From: Linyphia triangularis
Taxonomy: Eukaryota > Arthropoda > Arachnida > Araneae > Linyphiidae
DNA length: 64,000 nt
Direction of reading: 5' to 3'
NCBI GenBank assembly: GCA_963978545.1
Contig: OZ021728.1
Span: 186,001 to 250,000, forward strand
The translations under genes and the position numbers were made by a program. The notes below the pieces were generated by a model. It searched no databases, was not told the origin of the DNA, and saw only the letters and a list, made by a program, of their open reading frames with translations. Of this stretch, positions 10,501-22,500 are shown piece after piece. Each line of letters begins with the position of its first letter. Within the stretch, counting starts at the first letter, position 1.

Positions 10501-13500
10501 TGTCAAGATCCGAGCGGAACTACTGCGTCACAAGAAAGGAGTTACTGGCAATAGTAAAAGCCGTTGAGCACTTTCATCATTACTTGTACGGCCGAAAATT
10601 CCTTTTAAGAACTGATCATGCGTCTCTGACTTGGTTGCTGAATTTCAAGAATACAGAGGGACAAATAGCAAGGTGGATTCAGCGCCTGCAGGTATACGAC
10701 ATGGATATCCATCACAGAAAAGGAACGTTCCATGGGAATGCAGACGCTCTTTCTAGAAGACCATGTCCGGAGATATGGTCTTCTAGAAAGGAATACTGCA
10801 GGAATACGACATGGATATCCATCACAGAAAAGGAACGTTCCATGGGAATGCAGACGCTCTTTCTAGAAGACCATGTCCGGAGAACTGTCGATTTTGTTCT
10901 AATGCCGAGTCTAAGTTTGGGGTTAACACATCGGCTGTTCGGAAAATAACTACCAACTCAACTACTTCAGACTTGGACCCTTGGAGTGACCAGAATGTTC
11001 GAAAAAGTCAGGTTGAAGATCAAGACTTGAAACCTCTAATTGAATTCATGGAAGCAGCTACCGGAAAACCCAGTTGGCAGGAAATTGCATGCTATAGCCC
11101 AACAATGAAGAGATATTGGGCTATGTGGGACTCTTTGCACTTGAAGAATGGAGTACTCTACCGTCGATGGGAGTCCGATGATGGCAAAAGCTTCCGGTGG
11201 CAATTAATACTTCCAAGTTCTAGAGTTACGAACGTTCTAGAAGAACTTCACAGCAGTTCTACTGGAGGACATTTTGGTGTCACGAAAACTCTTCAGAAAG
11301 TCAGGGAGAGATTCTTCTGGGACAAAGCAAAATCCGACGTGGAGAAGTGGTGCAAGTCCTGTGATGCATGCAATTCGCGGAAGGGACCGAAGACCCGAAC
11401 TCGTGGAAAGTTGCAACGTTACAACGTAGGAGCACCATTCGAAAGAATTGCTTTGGACGTCTTAGGCCCCCTACCTCACACAACTAATGGCAACAAATAC
11501 ATCCTAGTTGTCATGGACTACTTTAGCAAGTGGCCAGAAGCATACGCGATTCCGGACCAGGAAGCCACAACCGTAGCAGAAGTCCTCGTACGGAATTGGA
11601 TCTCCCGATTTGGCGTACCCCTGTTGATACATTCCGATCAGGGGACGAACTTCAACTCTGCCGTCTTCACTGGGCTGTGTGACTTGCTCGACATGGAAAA
11701 GACTCGTACAACTCCCCTGCACCCACAATCCGATGGAATGGTTGAACGATTTAATAGAACGATTCTGAATCATCTCTCCTTGTTTGTTTCCAAGAACCAG
11801 CAAGATTGGGATCAGAAACTTCCATTGTTCCTTTTGGCCTACAGAAGTGCTACTCACGAGACCACCGGATATACACCATCTCAAATGATTTTCGGAAGAG
11901 ACCTTAGACTACCCTGCGACCTCCTCTTTGGACGACCACCGGACACCCCTTCCTCGCCTGTCCAGTATCTAGATGATCTCCAGGCACGTTTAGAAGCCGT
12001 ACATCGGTTCGCCAGAGAAAGAATCAACATCATGACAGAGCGCATGAAGGTCCGCTACGATGCCAAGGCCACGGAACGTTCATTCCAGGAAGGTGACAAG
12101 GTGTGGTTATGGAATCCTAAACGTCGGAAAGGACTCTCCCCTAAGCTCCAGACGAACTGGGAAGGGCCGTATGTGGTCCTTAAGAAGATCAACGACGTCG
12201 TGGTAAGGATTCAACGGACACCCTCCTGTAAACCTAGAGTTGTACATAACAATAGACTAGCCCCATATTATAGTAGAAGTGATTGAATTGCCTTTCCTCT
12301 TAAGGACTTCACTGCCCGGGACGTGCAGTCTTTAAGAAGGGGGAAATGTTGCACAAATTGTCTGTATATATTGTAAATAGTGACGTATTATTTCAAAATT
12401 CTATTGTAATTTATTTTTATCCAATTTTATTTAGTAATTAATAGCGATTATACAAGTTAGAAAAAGGTGGCAACACCTGAAGTAATCGAGACGTTTCGAG
12501 AAATTTCTTTCCGATGAATTGGCTGGAAATTTCGAGAATGTCTCACGCGCTTGTTTATAAAAAGACTGGAGAACGGGGAAGTTTTCAGATGTACTTCGGA
12601 TTTCGTTGAAAGCTGATCGCGATCGCTTTGTTGACCTATTGGAGTGAGCTTGTATAATCGCTATATTCGAAGCTGTTTTTGTTGAAGCTTGTATTGAAGA
12701 TTAATAGTGATTGCACTGTTATCTGTGAATAAATTTTGTGAGTTTTCTGAAGAGAATAAATACTAGTTTTTATCTGAAAAACTGTGCCGTCATTGCCTCA
12801 GCGGAAAAATTCGTAACAATACATTTAATTTAACTTTGTTTGTGTAATCCTGTTCAATTAAAACGCTGATCCAAATTTCTTTGACCTACTTTTTTTTAAA
12901 AATAATTTTAGTTTAGTAAGAACAGTTGAGCAATGTTTGCACACACTCAAGGACGAACTCTAATTAACTAGAAAGGCTTAAAAAGCCTCTACTTTTATGA
13001 TTATTATTTTTTCTCATATTCATCTCATGCCCTGCTATATAAATGTAGATATATTTTTATTTTGCATTCGTCTTAAACAAATTACATATACTCAAGATCA
13101 CAAGCATAGGCAACCTTATGGATGTTGCTTTATTTTCTGGCTATGTAAGTATAGCATCTGCCATTACATAGTTATGCAATATTTATTTTATTCAGGATAA
13201 TAATAATGCAAAAAAAAAGATTATTTTTAAAAATTTATTTGCAATTTTCATAAAGTTTATAAAAGTTTAACTAACAGAAATAATTATACCGGTATGGTTT
13301 TAAAATTCTTAATATTTATTTACATTTTTTACAAATCTACAAGGGAAACATATGGAGTATGCTGAGAGCTATATGCAAGTTGAGAGGAGAGAAGTTTGCG
13401 CATTGAAAGTGAAAGTAACCTCAGCACATTGAATAAAAACCAAACCGTATGACGTTGTAAAATACAACGAGGAGGAGCTAGTTTTCGCGGTCAATAGCCC

Positions 13501-16500
13501 TGATCCTTGACGTAAAATGTTTTATTACAAACTGGATCGTTAAATGGAATAAATAAAATATATTATCAATACATCAAATGGATTTACCACTAAAATGATG
13601 AAATATATAATCAGTTTTAGAAGGCTGCTTGTTGTTTCTCTACGACTACAAGCCATTTTAAATAATAAATGGATAATATTGAATTGAGAAAATAAATATT
13701 ATAGAAAATAAATCTTTTTACAATTCCAGAATACAAAAATTAAAAAAAAAAAAAAATCTCGGAAAATAATTCAATTAATGAAATTACCAGAAAATGTGGC
13801 ACACAAACCCTTTTGTGCTATTTTTTTCTCTTTAGTTTTATGAATTTACACTGTTATAAAAATATGAATTAATAAAAACTATTCCAACACTTTTTTTTTT
13901 AAAGTATTAGGTTTGATTCAGAATTAAATTAAAGATTCTATAAAAAAAATATAGGAATTAATATTCAAATTCAATTCCAGGCTACAGCATTTTTTCTTTA
14001 AATTGTAAGAAAACTTTTGGGAGCCATTGAATATCATGAGCTACTACAAATGATAGAACTCTAAAATAAAATAATCAGATAAAAATGATCTTCAGAAACA
14101 TATAGGGTACTTTTTGCAACAACATCGTCTCGTTTCATGGCTTTATTTCACTTCTTGCAGATATCTTCGTGTTTAAGAACACTGATAAATAATTTAGCAA
14201 TGTTGGTAATTAAAGTATTTCTACATTTCGGGACGAGGCAATATTTGTACGCTGAATATGAACATAATTGTCTAGCGATTAAAAGGATTCAAGATTAAAA
14301 GAAATTCGAAGCCTATGCAATAGCAATTCGACTAAATTGACGATAGCTTCAATGAGAGAGCGAAACCAATATCGGAATATTAACGTAGAGTGACGTCACA
14401 GCTAAGTTAGCCTCGTTTTTGGCACGGGTTCAAGAGTGGGAAACTGAAACAACTCGAGAAAACAGATTTTTTTTTAAATTCTCGTTTTGGTTGTCTTTCG
14501 CCACTTTTAATAGAATAAAAAAATGCTTAATTTGTACATTGACTCTGTGTTGATGAATATAATGATTGGCAATGTATATAAAGGATTTATATTAAAAACT
14601 CTGTTTTCATAGGCTATATTATTATTTGGGGAGGGACAACTGATAGTATAGTAAGAAATGGGAAATAATATAATGGCAGAACTTGATCTCCTCAGGAGAA
14701 ATATCTGGTTTTTTTCCGCTGGTTTTGGAGAAAAATTGAGGAATTTTCAAAGTTTTTTTTTATAAAGATATTGAAAAATTTAAGTACAATTTTGAGGAGA
14801 AACAAAAACGTTAGGAATATTAGGGCGAATAAGATCACTTCAAGGGTACTAGATCGTTTTAACAGACATTAAAAGGCAAAAACAATGTAACTTGACTCAC
14901 CTGCTCCCACCAGCCCCAGAGCGAATATAGCATTGTATGCAACTTCTGCGTCACTGTCGTGGGAAAACTTGCTCAGCGTCTCCAAGATGTTCAACTTTGG
15001 GTTAGACGCTGAGATGAGAGCCAGAGCCAGGGGAACGGAGCGCTTGATGACGGGCTCCCCGTATCGCAGCTGAAAGGAACCAAAACACTCAAGTGACATT
15101 TTGCAATTCCCACTCTTATTTGAAGAAAAAAGTTTCACTTTTTTATAAAGGACATTTTTTTTTTCTTCTTTCTAGGATCAAATTTTATAAAAAACTTCCA
15201 AGAACTGTGGGAACCCTGAATTCATTATAATATAACAACTTAATTTAGATTTCATAAGTAGAAACAGGAAGGGGGGCTTCAAAAAGACTGAAATCATAGA
15301 CGAGCAAACATGATTTAAACATTAAAAATATTAGAAAGATTAAAACATGCTACATGATAAAAATATTACACAATAATAATTAATAACTTAATTACTTTTT
15401 ATTCAGTAAGTACTGTAGATGAGCGAGAATATTTATTAGACCTAAGGTGGGACAAAATAAAACAGAATGCTTTACTGAGATGGTCACGATTTCACTAACA
15501 AATCATAGCATGAAGTATAACCTGGTCGCCAAGCACTTGTGAAGTAATTTGCGAGGAAGGGAGAGCCATGTGGTTAAATCTTTGACAAGAAGAAAAGTAC
15601 ACTTCTCGTGAGAAAACTGGTTGAGATCGGGAAAAAATTTGAACCTCGAAACAGGGATAATAAATGTGGAAAATTTTACATAAAAAAAAAGGCGGAAATT
15701 TCCTAAAAGACGAAAATCTAATCCCTGTAATTAGATGAAAAATTAGGAAAAATACTCATTATTAAGTGGTTTTTTATATAAAATTAATTTAGACAATATT
15801 GTTTTTTTACAGGGTGATCACAACATTCAGGAAAAAAGTTCCCCGATAGATTTTTTAAAAATTCCCTGATTTTATGGCAAACTTTTTTTCAAATTTCTCC
15901 AACTTTTCCAGATGTGTAATCACACTCTGAACAAATAGAACATGTAAATTTACAGCAGGCTTCATGTACTTTAATAATTTTGAAGACACATTTTTTATAT
16001 TATTAAAAACTCAGCAAAAATCAATAATAATAAGTCAAATAAGTTACTTTTCCTAATGAATTTCTTGCAACATTCCAAGAAATAGCAGTACTAAAAATAC
16101 ACATACAGCTAGTACTTAAAGTAAAATCATAGATCTATTCAATGAGTTTTTAGGACCTAAATAATATTTTTAAGGATATTTGAAAATTTGTTTGTATGCA
16201 TCAGGTCTTTATTGTGCGCCCAGAGCATTAAGTCTGGGACTCAACATTTTGAAAATTTTCAAATTTGTTTTTATTATAGTAAAAAATATTTTAAAACAAA
16301 ATGGCATCAAAATTTTGTTTCTATCTTTAATGAAATAAATTTCAATTTTTGATTTTGTTGAGTACTGAAAGACTGCAAGACGTCTCTTTTGAGTTAAGGG
16401 TAAGTCCTAGATATTTTGCTTCATTCACAATGGGCCCTTTTTCACTGAAAAGGTGCACTTTGTTAGTGGTTGGGGCTCTGACTTTTTTTTCCACCCATAA

Positions 16501-19500
16501 CCAGGATGTTGGATTTTGTTGCACCTTCCACTTCTCGCACCGATTTTCAATTTCATCCGTTAGTAGAACTTGAAATATTTAAGTTTTTATTACATGACAA
16601 CAGTATATCAGACATGCTATCTTGATATTTTGAAACTGTTTTTCTTTGTGATGGCTTTTGTCCCTTTTTTGAGTTTAAATTGATAAAACTTAAAAATTAC
16701 TTGGTATAAATCTATGAAACTTTCCATAATTATTTTTCATATATATTTCTTTAATTTGTCTTCATGAATTATGTTTTTTTATTTAACTTTTTTTGAAAAA
16801 GCTTTTGGAGCTTAAGAGGACCAATGGATTTTATACAGTTTTTGCACAAAATACTTTTTAAAAAATTTTCTAATTACTTTATTGAAAAATCATGAAGACA
16901 ATTTTTGAAATGAATTATAAGAAGTAGTTTTATGCAAAAATGAAGAGATTTTTAAAAAAAAAAAGTCTTTTAGATATATCAAATTTAGGAAATATCAGAA
17001 TTTTGAAGTTTTTTAATTAAAAAAAACCTATATTTTTAAAATTTGAAAAAAAATTTAAAGTTTTGAAGCATCATCATACATTACTGCATAAAAAATTTCA
17101 GAAAAATAATTCTAAAAATAAAGAATTTTGAGTCCCAGATCCCTCAATATTAAAACTTTTCAAAAGCACTCTATGCATTTTACCTTATAAACAAACTTTG
17201 AAGATGGTCTTTGATCCTTTGGCTCGCAAAACGGAAACACAAATCTCACATATTCTTCTCGCAAAGTACAGTGTGTGACCAAAATCACTTGATTCCACCC
17301 ATATACGAACCCAACGATGTTACAAGTTGATGCATGCATAATACAAATATACTGGAAATTTTTTGTATGGTGCAGATAAGTGACAAAAATTAAGGACTTT
17401 TAAGGGCGTCTAAACATTTTCAAGTACTTTTAAGGTCTGGAAAACAAGTTGAAAAATATTAAGCACTTTTAATGATTGTGGGAACCCTGACTTTTAAATC
17501 TGCGTTAGCTAAATGAAAAAGTTTGATTATTAACTGACGAACGACATTCAGTTAATGTGAAAGATTTCTCCATGGATTTCACAGGGTTTGATAGTATCTA
17601 TTCAAAACATGTTAAAAGTCATGTTAGGGATTTTTAACGCAACAAAAGAAATCAGTAACGTAAGAGCTTTTTGATCTTGATTGCCTATCAGTAGTTAATT
17701 ACTTTTAAAAATAATAAATATGCAGAAAAAAGGAGAAAAATAACAGGGTGGCCGAAAAATTCAGGAAAAAAAGATAACTGATAATTCCTTATTTATCACC
17801 GATAGATTTCTAAAAAAAATTCCCCGATTGTACGGAAAACTTTTAAAATTTCCCCAATTTTTCCACATGTGTGTTAAATAAGTAGAACATATATGCCAAA
17901 GAGATAATATGCCATTTTTTGTTTCAATAGATGAAAAGTTTAGATCATAACGTAACATGAAATTTCTACCCATTACAATTCTCTGGGAAAACAGCAACAA
18001 AAATGCGGATGAACGGGGAGACGTACCTTCAAAACAATAGAAAAATTCCCTGATCTTTGCCAATTTTTTTTTTTAATTCCACAGCATTTCTCTGAGTTTT
18101 TTTAGAATAAAAAAACTCCCTGATATTTCCCTGATTTCTAGATTCTTTGACTATTATGAATAATTTGTTTTTAAAGACTTAGCGAAGTGAAGGATTTCTT
18201 AGGAGGACCTATGGGCTTACCAGGTGTCCAAATGTTCGGAACGCCATCTCAGATCCAATCTCCTCTCCCATTGAAATGAGGGCAATTCCCAGAACTGCTA
18301 CTGCTTGCTGGGAGGACAAATCCACCCTGCCTTCCGGTTTATCCTCCTTCTTATCCTCTTTGTCCTTCTTGTCGTCTTTCTTGTCCTCCTGTAAAAAAAA
18401 CATTTTTACTCTGTGGACTTTTACAAATAAAGAGTTAGAAACAAAAATTAATACAGATTTTTGGGAAAAAAATCCGATGACTGAAAACAGATATATCAGC
18501 AGAAAATAAAATGGTAAACAAAAAGTATTGTACTGTTCGCATTTAGTTGTGTGCATTGAAAAAATTAAAAGATCAGTGGAAAAGTTCTGAAGTAAATTTT
18601 CACAAAAAATAATACAGCAGGATTGTAGAAAAAGAATAAGGGATTCACGTCTCAAAAGTGTAGCACACCTAAACAAGAGTTAATCGAGTAGATTTTAATC
18701 TGTTAATAATGTAAAGTTAATTTAGGCAGGCTCGTATATAAGTCGGCACCCCAAATAGGAACGACCTATAGATCCTACACCAGGACAAGTGTTGTACGAC
18801 CTGGGGGCACACATAGAACAGTTGTAGAAGGTGCAGAAAACGTCTTGGTGCATTTGAGGTTATTTTCACTCATATTTGTAGGTATAATACTTTTGAATAT
18901 ATAGTTTTGAAAATTAACCTTTTAGAGTAAATCCTGTATATTCCCTGCCACATATGCACCAGGAATAACTACTGATAAGTAATGCTTCAAAAATATTTAC
19001 TACTGATAAGTAATGCTTCAAAAATATTTACCTTTTCAGTAGTTTCATAATGTTCACTGCAAATGTGAAGGAGTTGTTGAACTTTCAATACATTTCCAGT
19101 GCCTGCAATTTAAAGCAGTTTTAACAGTTTTCAATTCAATTTAAAAAACATACAGTAAATCTTGGATACTTTACTTTGTTGAATAAAAATTCTTTAAATA
19201 TAAATTATCCATCCAAAATACTATCATAATATTTTTAGAAATTTTGCAGCATACTCCCAATACATCCTATGCATTACAGAGCAGACTTTCAAATTGTCTT
19301 ACCAGCATAAGCACAAATGTCCACCATGGTCTTAGCCATACTTTTAAAAGGCTCATTCAGCACTTCCAGTGCTGCAATAATGGCATCAGCTCCATCTTGT
19401 TTACCTGGAAACAATAAGAATACACTTGGTTGAATCAAGGGGAAATTTTAAGCAATATGTTGTGTTAAAAGTGTATAGGACATGAAATTTGCAATATTTT

Positions 19501-22500
19501 CCCTTTTTTTTTCTTAATTAAAAATAGATATATAAATTTCAGTTTAATGAAATTAACAGTTAAACTTTACTGGAATCAACTTTTAAAATTGAATAACACA
19601 GCAATGTAAATAATTCTGATAGAGTCTAACATTACAGAAAAATAAGGGGGGGGGGGGATAATAATTCCATCGGTAGTTTGGGGAAGTCTGAACGCATGCA
19701 GGTTCCATGATTGTCAGGAAATTTGAATCTCACACCAACATAAATATCAACTTTAGCATCCAATATATAGATGGAAATCACTACTGAAATAGATGCGATT
19801 CTATCGACGTCACAATCTACGTAATTAACAATCACAAGCATGAATCTTGGCGATGAGACAACTATTGAGGCGCAAACCTTGGAATAGTGATTAATAGGGA
19901 CTAAAATGTACATAACAAGAATGTAAATCTAGGTGATAGCTCCCGTCTTAGCAGCGCAAATCTAGGCAATACAAGCTTAACATGAGCATAATGTTCGTGA
20001 AACTAACCACCACACACCAGCATAAACTACAGCGATAGATGCTGGCAATCAGCAGGAAAAGTGGTCATTACATCACAAGTTTGGGGAAGTCTGAAGGTAT
20101 GTAGGTTCCTTGATTGTCAGACAAGCAAGTAGACCCAATAAAATTGTAATGCAGTTGTGTATCCGTCTCAGGAATGATCTGAATTTCAAAAAAAAAAAAA
20201 ATACTGAAATCCGTGTTTCAGCACAGAACTGTACCATGACTGACAGGTACAATCTCTGAAATAGCGTTAGTGTACACATCACAAAAATGAGCAGCACACA
20301 AGAACGTGTTTCTTGCCCTCTATTGAAAATATCGGCCATTTTACCATCGTAACGTTCAGAAAAATGACCATCACATACCAACGTAAATAATGCCGATAGA
20401 CTACTATAATATAAGAGAAAAATGAGGAAGAAATGTAGTCATTCCATTGGGATTGGCGATTTCAGGCAAATCTGAACGCAAGCAGGTTTAGTGATTGTCA
20501 GGAAATTTTAATGCAAAAAGTTACGTGGTCGGTCTTGGGGTTCGAATTTTTGACGTTTTCTTTTTTTAAAACTTTTTCTAATTTTTTTTTTTTCAAATCG
20601 ATTTTGGTATTTTTGGTAGCAGTGTATCTTTAATTGTTAAAATTAAAAGTTTCATTTTAATTTCGGAAAATTCCCTTAAGGGGGTTCGGGACTCAAAATT
20701 CTAAAATCTTCATTTTTAGAATTATTTTTCTGACATTTTTTGGGCAGAAGTGTATGATGCTTGGAAACTTAATAAACTATTTTAAAGTTTCAAATTTAAA
20801 AAATATTTTTTTAAAAAATTTAAAAACTTCAAAATTTTGATATTTTCTAAATTTGATATATCTAAAAAACTTTTTTAAAAATCACTTCATTTTTGCATAA
20901 AATTACTTCTTATAATTCATATAAAAAATTTTCGATTTTTCAATAAAGTAATAAATCCATCATTGAGAAAAACAGTTTCAAGATAGCACGTCTGAGATAC
21001 AGTTGTAAAGAAACAAAAAGTTAAATAGTTCTACTAATGATAGAAACACAATTTTGATGCCATTTTATTCAAAAACATTTGCATTATTTTTTACACTAAT
21101 AAAATTGTTTTTGAGAATTTGAAAATTTTTGAGTCCCGCTTAAACTTTTTAACAAAATCCCTGACGATATTCCTGATCTGTGGACACCCTGTTTTAATTA
21201 TAATGATAAATCAGTAAATTATGAAGACAATTTACAATAATTATCAATAGCATTAATTGAACATTAAACAAGAAAACATTAAATAAAAAAATTATGAAAC
21301 TTCTACCCCCCTTCAAAGCAAACCAAAAAATACCACTGAATATGTACCTAAATAGCACAGTCCAAGAGCAAGAGGCAAGAATCTGGCAAAGGTGTCCTTC
21401 AAATCTGTTTCACTTTTCTCGTGAAGAATTTGGATAATGGCCGAAGTTACGGCTTCGTTGCAAGATCCAACGGCTATCATGCCACATGCCAGAGCAGAGA
21501 GACCAACCACCTAAAAAAACAGAATGCACACTTTACTCGGGATCAAATTAAGGGTTACCCTAAAAATTATTTCATTAAAAAAAAATCGATTTTAAATTTA
21601 TTATTGTTAATTAAAAAAAGTATTTTTAGTAATTTTAAAAGATAAAATTGGTAACTATTAGTGTAAATAAAGCTTTCTACAAAATGTGTTTATCTCAAAC
21701 CTATGTTTTTCTTTACTCAAGTACCTTTTTCTCAGAACCCCTAAAACTTTTCCCACCATTTTATGTATCTGTATATATTGAAATGAGAGTTCCGTTATTT
21801 AAAAGAAAAACACACATTTGCTCTGGCTTATTTTGTCAACAACAAAAAAAAAAAATTGTGATTTTTAACAAATTTGGGTGACTTTTATATACTTTTTATT
21901 CAATTCATTTACATTTTTTTAAAAATGATAATTATAAAAAAGTAAATGAATTGCAATTAAAAGCCAACTTCAATAGAATAACAAGTGTCTGCTAAATAAA
22001 CTGGTAAAAAAAAAAAAAAAAATAGATTTCTACATCAAGTAATTTCTGAGAAAAACACATGCGAGTATAGAAAAAGGTAGTTTTGAAAAAAAACGCATTT
22101 TAAAGAAAACTTGACTTACATTCAAAATTCCTAATTTTATCATAAAAAAATTACAAAAAATACTTCTAAATGAGGTATTATTAAAACTGAGATACCATTG
22201 GGCGAACATGAATCTTAATAATAATACACTCAAAATCAATTTTTTTAAAATTAATTTCAGAGTACCAACTCCCCTTAATAATTTTGAAACTCTATATTAC
22301 AGTAGTATTATTATTTATTGTTACATTCATCACTTCTACACTAAAATCACAGGATGAAAATCAGTTCAAAAACTTTTAAGGACCTAAATAATATTTTTTA
22401 AGGACCTTTGATAATTTATTTTTAGGCATCATACTATTGATACGGGACTTTACAGATGCTTTGGCTAATATAAAAAAAAATTTCATGCATTTTGCTTTAT

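Larger units (their letters stand above)
6696..12818 (+). mobile_element. full-length Ty3/Gypsy-type LTR retrotransposon, young but with a damaged pol
   Basis: Complete element of 6123 bp: 472-bp LTR, tRNA-Leu-type primer site, gag, pol ordered protease-reverse transcriptase-RNase H-integrase (the Ty3/Gypsy order), polypurine tract, 472-bp LTR. The 4-bp duplication ATAC flanks it (6692-6695 and 12819-12822). The LTRs differ at one position (C at 7027, T at 12678), so insertion is recent. It lies antisense to PSMD2 in the 10.4-kb intron before exon 18. pol is broken by a one-base shift near 9755 and a 110-bp rearrangement near 10686-10883, and the RT active site is altered. No envelope-like ORF follows integrase. 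Confidence 0.97.
16125..17488. mobile_element. CAGGGTTCCCAC-family copy interrupted by a GGGACTC palindromic element
   Basis: Left part up to ~16232 (GTTTTTAGGACCTAAATAAT, GGTCTTTATTGTGC) and right part from ~17140 (ATTTTACCTTATAAACAAAC to TGGGAACCCTG at 17488) belong to the family; 16233-17139 is a different element. Confidence 0.7.

Noticed and set aside
12287..12333. Envelope-like gene between integrase and the 3' LTR
   Set aside because: Only about 60 bp separate the integrase stop from the LTR, too little for any ORF.
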